Below are positions 17,175 to 26,110 of a stretch of 64,000 bases of DNA, piece by piece. The stretch comes from Aestuariibacter sp. (GTDB lineage: Bacteria; Pseudomonadota; Gammaproteobacteria; Enterobacterales; Alteromonadaceae), in NCBI GenBank assembly GCA_017794925.1, contig CP051238.1:3276346-3340345 (forward strand). The letters run 5' to 3'. The notes beneath the pieces were generated by a model. That model worked only from the letters and a program-made list of their open reading frames with translations. It was not told the DNA's origin and did not search any database. How positions within the stretch are numbered: the stretch's first letter is position 1; each line of letters starts with the position of its first letter. Position numbers and translations under genes: made by a program.

Positions 17175-18848
17175 TTACGATTGCTTTTGACTATGGAAGC
17201 GTCTGCTCACCAGCAATACCAGTAATCCGAACAACCCCCACCCTATACTTCCACCACCAGAAGCATTTTTTGGTGTGGCCGGTTTGGGTTCTGGCGCCGT
17301 ATCATTGATATCTGTCACATTAATAACAATGGTTTGTACGGTGCTGTTAGCCCCGTCTGTCGCAGTGACATCCAAACTGTGAGAAGAAGCTGTTTCATAG
17401 TCCAGCGTAGCACCCTCGTTCAGTGATACTTCGCCGGTATCTGTATTTACCGTAAATAACTCTGAGCTTGATGTCAGTGAATAGCTCACAAGTGCGCCTT
17501 CAGGGTCCTGTGCCTGCAACATTGCAATCACGGATCCTGCCGCAATATTTTCAGCCGCCGAAAAAGACGTCGCTGCAAAGACAGGTGGTTCATCTATATC
17601 CTGCACTGACACCACTACCGTTACTGCATCACTGTACTCAAAGTCATCGTAAGCCGTAACAGTTAGCTCGTAGCGGGTCATTAATTCATAATCAAGATCA
17701 CTCGTATCAACAACCGAAAGGTCGCCCAATGCCGAGATAACAAACGGTGAGTTGCCAGGCGAAATGGAGTAGCTCACATCATTGCCATCGGCATCGGTAG
17801 TCTGTACATTGCCGATGACTGTTCCCGATGCAGCTGATTCGACAACCGTAAATGTCTGCTCAGACTGAATAACCGGTGCAGTATTCCCTACATACCCCCT
17901 TAACCATGTAAATGCAGGACGCGCATCACCGTTTTCATCAACGAGCTCTGCATCTTCCTCATCACGCCACAAACCGGGTAGCCACCCCCATAACGTTATC
18001 CCTTTTACCGACGCGTGCTTCCACAATACAGGGAAGATCTTTTTATAGTCGGCTAACTGTTCTTCGTCTGAGGGTCCATCGATGTCCAGCTCAGTAATAT
18101 AAACAGGGACACCAGTTTCAGCGATAACCTGCAAATTTTCCGCTATTTCCTCGGCCGAGCCCCTGGTTGAAAACGCGTGGGCCTGAACCCCAACACCATC
18201 GATGAGATTCCGATCTTTCAGTAGATTTACAATCCCTGCGTATTCTGCGGTCCTGTCTGCACTGTTCAGTAAACCGTATTCGTTTAGCAAAAGCTCGCTA
18301 TTGGGAAAGTAGCCTCTTGCCAACTCGAAAGCGCGCACAATCCAATCCCAGCCAGTGTCGCCCTCACCACCTAACGCTTCGGCATAGTTACCGTTACCAT
18401 CGCCAAAAGGTGGATCATTAATGGGCTCGTTAACGACTTCGATCATGTCTATTTCTGGATAACGGTTTGCCACCGCCTCAAACCATTCAATCACCTCGGC
18501 TTCCTGTTCAGAGACGGTTAAACTCTCAATCCATGCGGGCTGCTGATTGCCCCACACCAGTACGTGCATTTTAAACGGAAGATGATTGGACTTGGCGAAT
18601 TGATAGGCTTCATCTAACGGCGCCCAATTCATTACATCACGCTGTTGTTCAACACTTCCCCATTTACCGGCATTTTCCGGGGTTACCTGATTCCAGTGGT
18701 CAGTAAAATTGGTTAGCTGGGTCGGAGCATGAATATTGCCAAGAAATTTAGGTTCATTCTCAGCAATGGGCGATACCTGCTGAGCAGATGATAAAGAGGC
18801 GACTGCGGTAAACAGGCTACCGAGCATAAATATAGGCGCGCGAGACAT
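17175..18848 (-). CDS. secreted GH10 endo-1,4-beta-xylanase with cadherin repeats and GlyGly-CTERM
   Basis: 557 residues. A signal peptide (1-22) is followed by a GH10 catalytic domain (about 28-310). The acid/base Glu141 is in VVNEPIND and the nucleophile Glu253 in ITELDID; MHVLVWGNQ and GITLWGWLPG are further GH10 signatures. Two cadherin-like repeats (about 325-525; ENIAAGSVIAMLQAQDPEG and DINDT type Ca2+ motifs) form a stalk. The C-terminus (GGGSIGWGLFGLLVLLVSRR) is a GlyGly-CTERM sorting signal processed by rhombosortase, so the enzyme is exported by type II secretion and surface-linked. It degrades xylan in the medium. The ribosome site AAGGA precedes the ATG. No other xylan genes are adjacent. 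Confidence 0.9.
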   Translation of the reverse strand: MSRAPIFMLGSLFTAVASLSSAQQVSPIAENEPKFLGNIHAPTQLTNFTDHWNQVTPENAGKWGSVEQQRDVMNWAPLDEAYQFAKSNHLPFKMHVLVWGNQQPAWIESLTVSEQEAEVIEWFEAVANRYPEIDMIEVVNEPINDPPFGDGNGNYAEALGGEGDTGWDWIVRAFELARGYFPNSELLLNEYGLLNSADRTAEYAGIVNLLKDRNLIDGVGVQAHAFSTRGSAEEIAENLQVIAETGVPVYITELDIDGPSDEEQLADYKKIFPVLWKHASVKGITLWGWLPGLWRDEEDAELVDENGDARPAFTWLRGYVGNTAPVIQSEQTFTVVESAASGTVIGNVQTTDADGNDVSYSISPGNSPFVISALGDLSVVDTSDLDYELMTRYELTVTAYDDFEYSDAVTVVVSVQDIDEPPVFAATSFSAAENIAAGSVIAMLQAQDPEGALVSYSLTSSSELFTVNTDTGEVSLNEGATLDYETASSHSLDVTATDGANSTVQTIVINVTDINDTAPEPKPATPKNASGGGSIGWGLFGLLVLLVSRRFHSQKQS

Positions 18849-19010
18849 CGTCTATCCTTCTTATTTTGAGTATGGCTACTCTACCTATTGAAGGCGACGC
18901 TCTCGATTATGTTTCCCTGACCAAAAATTACTTTTTATTATCATTTGTTACATGTATTTCACATTGTGATTATGATATTCGTTTTATCTTCTCGCGCCGC
19001 GCAGAAACAA

Positions 19011-19035
19011 AAACAGCGCCATGAGAGCGCTGTTT
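19011..19035 (-). terminator. rho-independent terminator of the lytTR operon
   Basis: AAACAGCGC, a 7-base loop, GCGCTGTTT; on the minus strand it is followed by a T-rich run. It lies 20 bp after the LytTR regulator stop. Confidence 0.7.
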
Positions 19036-19054
19036 GCTAGGTCGAAATAGAAAG

Positions 19055-19882
19055 CTACATTTTCATCGCCGCTTTCACTTTATCACGGTGACTGCGGCTG
19101 ACTTTTAATTCTGTGTCGTTGTGCAAAATAAGATGATATTCACCGCTGATATGGCTAACCAGCTTTTTCACGAACCGGATATTCGCGATAGCAGAACGAT
19201 GCACACGCACAAATAATTGTGGGTTTAATTCTTGCTCCAGCTCTTTCATGGTTTTGCGCATAATGTGCATCCCGTCGAGCGCGTGCACACACATGTAATC
19301 ACCTGCGGCATCAATCCACTGTATATCTGATACATTGACCCGTGTTACCTCTGAGCCGTCTTTGATAGCCAGTACATCGGGGTAAGGGTTGGTTTCTACA
19401 GGTTCGCCACTAGCCAGCTTACGCAGGATCTCTTCACAGTCATCCCCGGTTAATTCAGCAACCAGGTTAACCAATTTACGCGACTGCTCATCATGATGCT
19501 GCGTAGAGTAATATTCACGTACCTTATCCAGCGCATCTTTTAAACGCTGATCATCGGCCGGCTTGAGCAAGTAATCCAGAGCATGCACGTCAAACGCTTT
19601 AATCGCGTAGCTGTCATAAGCAGTAACAAACACAATCATAGGAATGGGTTGCTTCAGCTCTTTTAGTTTATTGATAACCTGGAAGCCATTTAGCCCTGGC
19701 ATTTGAATATCCAGAAAGACCAAATCCGGACGGTGCTGAGAAATCATGCTCACTGCATCCAAACCATTTTGACATTCAGCCACAACCTGCACATCATCAT
19801 ATTTTTCCAGTCTTATTCGCAGGCCACTTCGTGCAAGCGGCTCGTCATCTACGATAAGCGTGGTAATTTTTTGCTGACTCAT
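19055..19882 (-). CDS. LytTR-family response regulator
   Basis: 275 residues. Receiver domain 5-125 (acidic VDDEP, phosphoacceptor Asp58 in VFLDIQMPG, Lys in LLKPA) and a C-terminal LytTR DNA-binding domain (about 172-273; VRVHRSAIANIRFVKKL). It receives phosphate from the LytS-type kinase encoded 2 bp upstream. AlgR, LytR and BtsR/YpdB are relatives; targets are often transport or surface genes near the locus, but no obvious target is adjacent here. A terminator follows. Confidence 0.9.
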   Translation of the reverse strand: MSQQKITTLIVDDEPLARSGLRIRLEKYDDVQVVAECQNGLDAVSMISQHRPDLVFLDIQMPGLNGFQVINKLKELKQPIPMIVFVTAYDSYAIKAFDVHALDYLLKPADDQRLKDALDKVREYYSTQHHDEQSRKLVNLVAELTGDDCEEILRKLASGEPVETNPYPDVLAIKDGSEVTRVNVSDIQWIDAAGDYMCVHALDGMHIMRKTMKELEQELNPQLFVRVHRSAIANIRFVKKLVSHISGEYHLILHNDTELKVSRSHRDKVKAAMKM

Positions 19883-19884
19883 TA

Positions 19885-20988
19885 TTAAACGTCCTTCACA
19901 TCATAGGGCATGCGCAAACTGACTCGCACGCCTTGGGGCTGATTATGTTCTACGGTAAACGCAAAGTTACGATTATACAGCGCATGTAAGCGCTCTTTGA
20001 TATTGGGTAACCCTACACCGCCTACGCGGCTCAACTGACCATCACTAATATCGGCTCCCGGGCCGTTATCCGCAACGTCCAGCAACAAATCGTTACCAAA
20101 TCGGCTGGCGACGATAGATAAACGCCCACCTTCCTGTAGCTTTGAAATCGCGTGTTTAATCGCGTTTTCGACAATCGGCTGCAAAATCATACTGGGCACC
20201 ATGGCATCTTCGCAGTCTTCCTCGATATCCCACGTGACCTCCAATCGCTCGCCAAAACGTACTTTCTCAATTTCCAGATACAAACGTAACGCTTTGATTT
20301 CCTGACCTAAAGGTACTTTTTTAATGGGGTCATTGTCCAGTGAGTAACGCAAAAAGTCGCTAAGTCTTGATACCATCGCTTCAGCGGTATCATTCTCTTT
20401 CATTAGAATTAGCGTAGAAATGGCATTTAGCGTATTAAACAAAAAATGCGGATTGAGCTGATAACGCAGCATTTTAAGGTGCGCCTGATGCGCCATGGTG
20501 CTAGCTTTAAGGGCATTTTGCTTCTCGCGTTGCAGCATTTCAAAATTCTTAATACCAAAATACAACCCTGTCCAACAACCAATCATGATCATACTGTCTA
20601 TGGTATTACTGAAGTACATGTACCAGGCTTCAGGACGGAAACCGTGCTTGTAAATTTCCCAGTAATTGACGTTCTTAACGACCGCCCAGACAAGGGCTAT
20701 GACGTAGGTAGACACCAGCACTGTCAGCAGTAGCCGCGTGACATTTTGCTTTCTTGCCCAGCGATAAATGTATCGCAGAGGAATGGTGAGTATCCAGCCA
20801 GCATAAGAGTTGAGGATAATGATAAACAGAAAGATTGGCCTGACTTCGTGTAAGAACGAGCCAATGTAATACACCACAGCGAAACCGGCCCATCCTACAG
20901 TGTGTAACACCCAGAAAAGACGTTCGTTGTTTTCAAATAAACGCTGCCACTTCAGCACTAAGGTACCATTTTTAAAATTCATCAACAT
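19885..20988 (-). CDS. LytS-type sensor histidine kinase
   Basis: 367 residues. Four or so membrane helices (about 25-145) precede the His_kinase (PF06580-type) domain: phospho-accepting His181 in YQLNPHFLFNTLN, and an ATPase domain with N-box VENAIKHAI and G-box DNGPGAD. There is no large periplasmic sensor, so the signal is probably sensed within or at the membrane. The cognate LytTR regulator starts 2 bp after its stop, so the two are co-translated. The start is ATG-TTG-ATG; the first or third codon may be used. Confidence 0.9.
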   Translation of the reverse strand: MLMNFKNGTLVLKWQRLFENNERLFWVLHTVGWAGFAVVYYIGSFLHEVRPIFLFIIILNSYAGWILTIPLRYIYRWARKQNVTRLLLTVLVSTYVIALVWAVVKNVNYWEIYKHGFRPEAWYMYFSNTIDSMIMIGCWTGLYFGIKNFEMLQREKQNALKASTMAHQAHLKMLRYQLNPHFLFNTLNAISTLILMKENDTAEAMVSRLSDFLRYSLDNDPIKKVPLGQEIKALRLYLEIEKVRFGERLEVTWDIEEDCEDAMVPSMILQPIVENAIKHAISKLQEGGRLSIVASRFGNDLLLDVADNGPGADISDGQLSRVGGVGLPNIKERLHALYNRNFAFTVEHNQPQGVRVSLRMPYDVKDV

Positions 20989-21090
20989 GCATTATACGTG
21001 GAATTGGTTTAACTATGACGGGGTTAATCGTGAATGGAGTTTGCTTTATCGCACATCCCGAAAACAATAGCTATTGTTCAGAAGTAGTAA

Positions 21091-21123
21091 TAAGCCGTAA
21101 CAGGATAACGCTGTTACGGCTTA
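21091..21123 (-). terminator. strong hairpin after the second Mpo1-like gene
   Basis: A perfect 13-bp stem (arm TAAGCCGTAACAG) with a 7-base loop lies 12 bp beyond the stop at 21136. The minus-strand flank has only a few T residues, so it may be a weak terminator or an mRNA-stabilising stem. Confidence 0.5.
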
Positions 21124-21135
21124 AATAGTCAAATT

Positions 21136-21627
21136 TTAATAACCAATATTCATTCGCTTAAGCCAGCCTCCCCACACCCACGCAGGGCCAATCAGCAAAA
21201 ACTTGAGATCGGTAAAGAATGACGGGCGCTTTCCTTCAATGGCATGACCCACAAACTGCAGGATCCACATGACCACAAATACAGCCACACTTACCTGCCA
21301 CACCGGCACTGCAGACATAGCAATTTGCTCAATAACAAGAAAACACGCAATGGTAAGTAACGTCATGGCCGCACCAATAGGGCCTGACAATAAAAAGTAA
21401 TAGTATAAGACCGGTAAGACCAGCAAATGGGCAAAGTTAATATCGTATTGTGCAATCCAGTCAGGCACCGGTATAGCCCATACCAGCCCGATGACTGAAA
21501 AATATATTAGCGGTACGGCTAATTGGTGAATAAGTTTATTGGTATGATTCTGATGACTCTCAGAGTATTCATTAAACAATCGTTCAATATCTCGCATAAC
21601 GTCCCCGGGATGTATGTTGTTATTCAT
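21136..21627 (-). CDS. Mpo1-like (DUF962) membrane protein, second copy
   Basis: 163 residues, four predicted membrane helices. The signatures of the Mpo1/DUF962 family recur: S-H-Q-N-H-x-N-K-x-I-H-x-L-A-V-P near residue 25 and QFVGHAIEGKRPSF near 130. It is clearly diverged from the protein at 10218-10757 and not a recent duplication. A role in 2-hydroxy fatty-acid or sphingolipid-like lipid turnover is only inferred from yeast Mpo1. It is downstream of the PilZ gene on the same strand, 45 bp away. Confidence 0.78.
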   Translation of the reverse strand: MNNNIHPGDVMRDIERLFNEYSESHQNHTNKLIHQLAVPLIYFSVIGLVWAIPVPDWIAQYDINFAHLLVLPVLYYYFLLSGPIGAAMTLLTIACFLVIEQIAMSAVPVWQVSVAVFVVMWILQFVGHAIEGKRPSFFTDLKFLLIGPAWVWGGWLKRMNIGY

Positions 21628-21672
21628 CTGGGGTTTGCGTTTACCTTCAACGACTACCCCTACAACACTATC

Positions 21673-22350
21673 CTAAATCTCGACGATGAAACGATCCAAC
21701 AATTTTTTAACAATTTCGCCATCAGAGGAAAATTGAATGCCGTAAAAACACTTTGATTGAGTCAGGCTGCTGTTTTTGATCACGCCTTTGCATATCAGCT
21801 CTTTCTCGTTGGCAATCATCAGTTTTACCGATTTTCCGTTCTCCAGGCGAGGAAAATCGGGCGATGCATCACATACGCAACGGCAACCCTGTTGCGAAAC
21901 GTCCAGAATCATACTTTGAATGGCAATGTCCTGTTCACCTTCCGTAACACTTAGCTGTGCTTGTATACCCGGAGTCCAACGTTTGTGTTTTCTCAGTGCC
22001 AGGCTTTGCAGACTCGCCGGAAAGTCGACAAATAACAATGGCGACGGGTGTGTAATTACCTTCATCACCTCGGCTCTGAAGGCGATGACTTTGCCCTGCT
22101 CGCCTTCCAATACGTAACGTATCACAACTTCGTTTTCCGGGATGAGAATATCCCGAAGGTAGCCCCACTTCGTTTCACTAGGGACCTGAAAAATCATGCA
22201 GGTAGGTAAATCGATGCCCACAAACTGGGTTTTAACGCGCTTTGGCGCAGTGGGTGTTGTGATTTGCAAATCAACCACACTGCCGGGTCGCAACGACAGC
22301 AAACTGTCTAGATCGGCACTGCTTAATTGTCTATTTGGTTGTTTTGCCAT
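21673..22350 (-). CDS. PilZ-domain c-di-GMP-binding protein, YcgR-like
   Basis: 225 residues with an N-terminal YcgR-N-like beta domain (about 15-108) and a C-terminal PilZ domain (about 115-222). Both PilZ ligand motifs are intact: Arg120-x3-Arg124 (RKHKR) and Asp150-x-Ser152-x2-Gly155 (DVSQQG), so it should bind cyclic di-GMP. YcgR-type proteins brake the flagellar motor or act on secretion or cellulose machinery. It is an obvious candidate downstream effector for diguanylate signalling such as the GGDEF/EAL protein at 52707. It is divergent from the M61 peptidase gene. Confidence 0.87.
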   Translation of the reverse strand: MAKQPNRQLSSADLDSLLSLRPGSVVDLQITTPTAPKRVKTQFVGIDLPTCMIFQVPSETKWGYLRDILIPENEVVIRYVLEGEQGKVIAFRAEVMKVITHPSPLLFVDFPASLQSLALRKHKRWTPGIQAQLSVTEGEQDIAIQSMILDVSQQGCRCVCDASPDFPRLENGKSVKLMIANEKELICKGVIKNSSLTQSKCFYGIQFSSDGEIVKKLLDRFIVEI

Positions 22351-22474
22351 GATTAAACACTAAAATCACTTCTAATATCGCTATATAATCATATTTTGCA
22401 CGTTTCACAAACCATTACCAATAGTCTGGTCATACAATCGCTAATTCATTGAGCCAGAAAGGAGAAACTAATTC

Positions 22475-24253
22475 ATGGCTTTGCAATCATCCGGCATCGA
22501 TTACTCAATAAGTGTCGACTCTATCAGTCAACACGTGTTTCTGGTTACCATGTCGGTACCGGCATTAGACCAATCCATTGTCGAAGTCTCGTTGCCAGGC
22601 TGGATTCCGGGCAGTTACATGATTCGTGACTTTGCCCGCAATATCATCTCTATTGAAGGCCTAAACAACAGTAACGAAAGTGTAGACGTTATTCCCACAG
22701 ATAAGCAAACCTGGCAGGTATCTGCCAATGGCAATGCATTTACATTGACGTATCGTGTGTACGCTTACGATTTATCGGTAAGAAGCGCGTATATTAATGA
22801 CGAATATGCATTCTGTAATGGCACAAGTGTATTTTTAAAAGTGACAGGCGCAGAGTCTCTGCCCTGTTCAGTGGCTATAAATGTGCCCGAAGACCACCCG
22901 GAATGGCTAATTGAAACCGGTATGGCAAAGCGCTCAAACGGCATTTATGCTTGCGCTGACTACGATGAATTAATCGATCATCCTATTTTCATGGGTGAGT
23001 GCACCAGTGAAACCTTTACCGTACAAGGTATTGAGTTTGTTCTATTGTTTAGCGGTAATACACGTTACGACACAAAAAGAATGTGTGCTGATCTCACGAG
23101 AGTGTGCGAACACCACCTGAACCTGTTTGGCACCCCGGCGCCCATTAAGCGCTATATCTTTATGACACTGATTGCTGATCAGGGTTATGGTGGCTTGGAG
23201 CATCGCAGTTCAACGGCACTTCTTTACCCGCGTTTTGAACTGCCTTTGGCGGGTGAACCCGCACAGTTAAACGACGGCTATGTCAATTTCATTAGCTTGT
23301 GTAGTCATGAGTTATTCCACACCTGGCATGTAAAAAGTATTCAGCCTGATGTGCTGGTGAATGCCGATTTAAGCCAGGAAGTGTATACCGACCAGCTATG
23401 GATTTATGAGGGCTTCACCAGTTTTTATGATGACGTCACACTCGCCAGAGCAGCTGTTATTCCGCCTCAGCACTACCTCAAAATAGTAGGTCAAAACCTG
23501 ACCCGCCTAATGCGCAATACGGGCCGATTCAAGCAAAGTATCGCTGAATCAAGCTATTACGCCTGGACTAAGTTTTACAAGCAGGACGCCAGTGCCATTA
23601 ATAACATTGTCAGTTATTACAACAAGGGTGGCCTGGTTGCTCTTGGTTTGGATGTACTGCTTCGTCAACGCAGTCACGGCGAAGCGAACCTGGATAAACT
23701 TATGCAGACACTATGGCAGCAATACGGCCACAATAAAGGCACCCCGGCTGACGTAATCGCCACCTTGTGTTTGTCTGAATTTAATATTGATGTAAGCGAC
23801 TATTTGCAGAGCGTTGTCTACGGTACAGACGATGTAAATTTAACAGAATTACTGGCTGAGATTGGGGTAGAAATTGCTGAATATCCTCAGCTGTCTGTAG
23901 ATGATAAAGGCGGTGAATTGCCATCGAAGCCAACAGCACGTTATGCATTTGGTGCAACAGTCAAAGGCAGCGAACTAGGTTTAAGTATTGTTACCGTCCA
24001 GGAAGGCTCCGCCGCTTGTAAAGCCGGCCTGCACGTCAATGACAGACTGATAGCAGTTGATGATTACGTTGTGAATGTGAAATTGCTTGATAGACTGCTG
24101 GCCTGTGAACGTACTGGTGATTATACCTTAACGGTCGTGCGTGATGGACGTGTATTGAGCCTGACAATGCCCTTACTAGCAGTACCCAAACAACACCGGG
24201 CGCTTACCATCAGTAATGAAGACGCCTTCACAACCTGGCTGGGAATTCATTAA
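22475..24253 (+). CDS. M61 family glycyl aminopeptidase-like protease with PDZ domain
   Basis: 592 residues. N-terminal beta domain (1-180), then a gluzincin metalloprotease core with His278-Glu279-x2-His282 (HELFH) and third zinc ligand Glu312 in YEGFTSFYDD. A PDZ domain follows (about 490-575; AACKAGLHVNDRLIAVD). This order is that of M61 glycyl aminopeptidases. No signal peptide is apparent, so it is probably cytoplasmic. The ribosome site AAGGAGAAA precedes the ATG by about 8 bases. It is followed by a shared terminator and the convergent M23 peptidase. Confidence 0.9.
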   Translation: MALQSSGIDYSISVDSISQHVFLVTMSVPALDQSIVEVSLPGWIPGSYMIRDFARNIISIEGLNNSNESVDVIPTDKQTWQVSANGNAFTLTYRVYAYDLSVRSAYINDEYAFCNGTSVFLKVTGAESLPCSVAINVPEDHPEWLIETGMAKRSNGIYACADYDELIDHPIFMGECTSETFTVQGIEFVLLFSGNTRYDTKRMCADLTRVCEHHLNLFGTPAPIKRYIFMTLIADQGYGGLEHRSSTALLYPRFELPLAGEPAQLNDGYVNFISLCSHELFHTWHVKSIQPDVLVNADLSQEVYTDQLWIYEGFTSFYDDVTLARAAVIPPQHYLKIVGQNLTRLMRNTGRFKQSIAESSYYAWTKFYKQDASAINNIVSYYNKGGLVALGLDVLLRQRSHGEANLDKLMQTLWQQYGHNKGTPADVIATLCLSEFNIDVSDYLQSVVYGTDDVNLTELLAEIGVEIAEYPQLSVDDKGGELPSKPTARYAFGATVKGSELGLSIVTVQEGSAACKAGLHVNDRLIAVDDYVVNVKLLDRLLACERTGDYTLTVVRDGRVLSLTMPLLAVPKQHRALTISNEDAFTTWLGIH

Positions 24254-24275
24254 TTTATTCATGACCAAACGAAAG

Positions 24276-24303
24276 CAGGCTGCACGATGCAGCCTGTTTG
24301 GTT
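24276..24303. terminator. terminator between the M61 and M23 peptidase genes
   Basis: Stem CAGGCTGCA / TGCAGCCTG with a 3-base loop, followed by TTTGGTTT on the plus strand and CTTTCGTTT on the minus strand. It can serve both convergent genes. Confidence 0.7.
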
Positions 24304-24324
24304 TATGTAGCAGTAAATGGCCTG

Positions 24325-25134
24325 TCAGCGTGCCGGTACCAGCAAGGCGGGATCCAGGCGTTCATTGAACCAATTTATACGCCAGTCCAAATGTGGCCCG
24401 GTTGCACGACCTGTCGCACCAATTTCGCCAATTTTCTGACCCTGTTCTACCCGATCGCCTACCACAACGGTCAGTTTGCTCAAATGCAAAAATGTAGAAT
24501 TAACCCCTAAACCGTGGTCGATAATGATTGTACCGCCAGAATAATATAAGTCGTCGTGCGCCAGGGTAACGGTACCGCCAGCAGGTGCAATCACCTCTGT
24601 ACCAGTAGGCGCGCCTACATCAACGCCGTAGTGAGGACGTTTAGGTACGCCATTGAAGACGCGCTGACTCCCATAAACACCGGTTATTGGCCCTTGCGCA
24701 GGCCAAATAAAATCCACAGTAAAATCACGTAGGTCTGACTGCGTTTTTCTGGCTTTGGCTACCATCCAGTTGTCGTTTTTAATCCGCTCCAGTACGCTCT
24801 TTGGCGGCGTAACCATTGCCTGAGGCACACCCTCTATATGTTGCGTTGGGTAATCTCGCTTTAATAGCGTGATTTCGCGGTTTTGTTGTTCACCAGATGG
24901 CAATGTCCATTTAAGCACATGGGTTGTTTCAGCGTCACGCCCAAAACCGATAGCAAAAGATCCGTCATCCAGCGTCTCGACAGGTTTGTCATTCAGCCAT
25001 ACTGAACTACCTGCAGGTAACTTGCCCCGCATCAGGCTTCCCTGTGTCGCTTTTCCCTGTAAAGTCAGCGTCTGTGACTGAGCCACCATGCTAAATACAA
25101 TGGCGGCTAATAAAGCCGTTACTCGTTTAATCAC
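24325..25134 (-). CDS. M23-family (LytM) peptidase, exported
   Basis: 269 residues with a signal peptide (1-20) and a C-terminal peptidase_M23 domain (about 150-265): HYGVDVGAPTGTEV carries the first His and Asp zinc ligands. The last motif reads GPHLDWRIN, with HxD in place of the usual HxH. This variant seems frequent in gammaproteobacterial relatives; whether the Asp binds zinc or the protein is a non-catalytic amidase activator is open. Probable role in septal or envelope peptidoglycan processing in the periplasm. Its first 8 bp overlap the end of the upstream pterin-synthase-like gene, so the two are translationally coupled. Confidence 0.87.
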   Translation of the reverse strand: MIKRVTALLAAIVFSMVAQSQTLTLQGKATQGSLMRGKLPAGSSVWLNDKPVETLDDGSFAIGFGRDAETTHVLKWTLPSGEQQNREITLLKRDYPTQHIEGVPQAMVTPPKSVLERIKNDNWMVAKARKTQSDLRDFTVDFIWPAQGPITGVYGSQRVFNGVPKRPHYGVDVGAPTGTEVIAPAGGTVTLAHDDLYYSGGTIIIDHGLGVNSTFLHLSKLTVVVGDRVEQGQKIGEIGATGRATGPHLDWRINWFNERLDPALLVPAR

Positions 25135-26002
25135 TGACGCGAGCGCCTTTCCCTACGCCTTCATAGGCTAATACGCAACAATGTGTACCGGGTTTACGCT
25201 GCTTTTGCTGCTGATAAATAAACTGAGCCAGGCATTCTACCGTTGAGTCTGTATCAATCACTTCACACTGGGATTCGGGTAAAACAATCTCGAAATAGCC
25301 TTGTGTTGCTTCATAGGCAAAACACACGTGCTGCGAGTAATCCGGAAGCTTTTGCTGAAGTTTTAAGTGCTCAGCAGTAATACGGTCTTCTTCAGACGCA
25401 ATGTATATATCGCACCAACGATCAGCCCAATAAGCCTGGCTGTCCAGGTCCTCTGCGCCGTCAGTAATAATATCTACTTTTGAACGGTGACCATGCGCTA
25501 TACGCTGGCAGTTCCCATCATGCTTCTTCAAGCCGTGTGTATAGTGATAAAACGGTGTATTAATCACTTCCGTACGAAGCAGAATGGTCAGGTTGTCTAC
25601 GTTATCAGGCAAATGCGTCGCAATCACTTCACGAAGATATTCACTGACCGATTCCATCGTAATGGTTGGAGTATAAATAAACGCATAAGCATCAGCAGGA
25701 CAATACATCTGAATGGCTTTTTGCGCCGCCAACGCAAAATTGACTTCCACGTAATCGGTATCATCATCGTGACGAATCGTCGTGGCTTCACATTCTGCAG
25801 GTACCAACAGTTTATGGTCAACATAACTGTCGATCAGGCGCTTTAGGTTTTTCTTTACGATACCGAAATCCTGAACCATGCTCTCTTCGTTCAATGTGCC
25901 ATCCAGCAGCACATCCACGATCCAGCTTTCGCCAACCATGCCGCGTTCAGGGCACAGGTAGGAGAAATCCATTACGGTTAAATCATTAACAAATAATTGC
26001 AT
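25127..26002 (-). CDS. tandem 6-pyruvoyl-tetrahydropterin synthase/QueD-like protein
   Basis: 291 residues, about twice the length of QueD. The N-terminal half (1-135) keeps the fold landmarks EESMVQDFGIVKKNL, the catalytic-type Asp-His in SYVDHKLL and a PTITMESV segment, but has no zinc histidines or catalytic cysteine (RGMVGESWIVDV where HGHxYxVxV is expected). The C-terminal half (145-285) has the zinc triad His156, His170, His172 and Cys165 (NCQRIAHGH) and a TDSTVE segment, but no obvious Asp-His. The losses are complementary, so one composite site per fused pair is likely. The family makes 6-carboxytetrahydropterin (queuosine pathway) or related pterins. No other queuosine gene is adjacent. 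It overlaps the M23 gene by 8 bp. Confidence 0.8.
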   Translation of the reverse strand: MQLFVNDLTVMDFSYLCPERGMVGESWIVDVLLDGTLNEESMVQDFGIVKKNLKRLIDSYVDHKLLVPAECEATTIRHDDDTDYVEVNFALAAQKAIQMYCPADAYAFIYTPTITMESVSEYLREVIATHLPDNVDNLTILLRTEVINTPFYHYTHGLKKHDGNCQRIAHGHRSKVDIITDGAEDLDSQAYWADRWCDIYIASEEDRITAEHLKLQQKLPDYSQHVCFAYEATQGYFEIVLPESQCEVIDTDSTVECLAQFIYQQQKQRKPGTHCCVLAYEGVGKGARVSD

Positions 26003-26110
26003 TACGTCTCGTTAGGTTAATTCTGTACTTATCGACAAGCCGACATCATGGCGTGTCATGTCGTTTATGCGGCCATTATAACGAGTTTTCGCTGGTATGG
26101 CCTGTAATTC

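Noticed and set aside
18955..18980. CRP-like site (TTCACATTGTGAT) upstream of the xylanase gene
   Set aside because: The half-sites are in everted order with a 1-base gap, not TGTGA-N6-TCACA.
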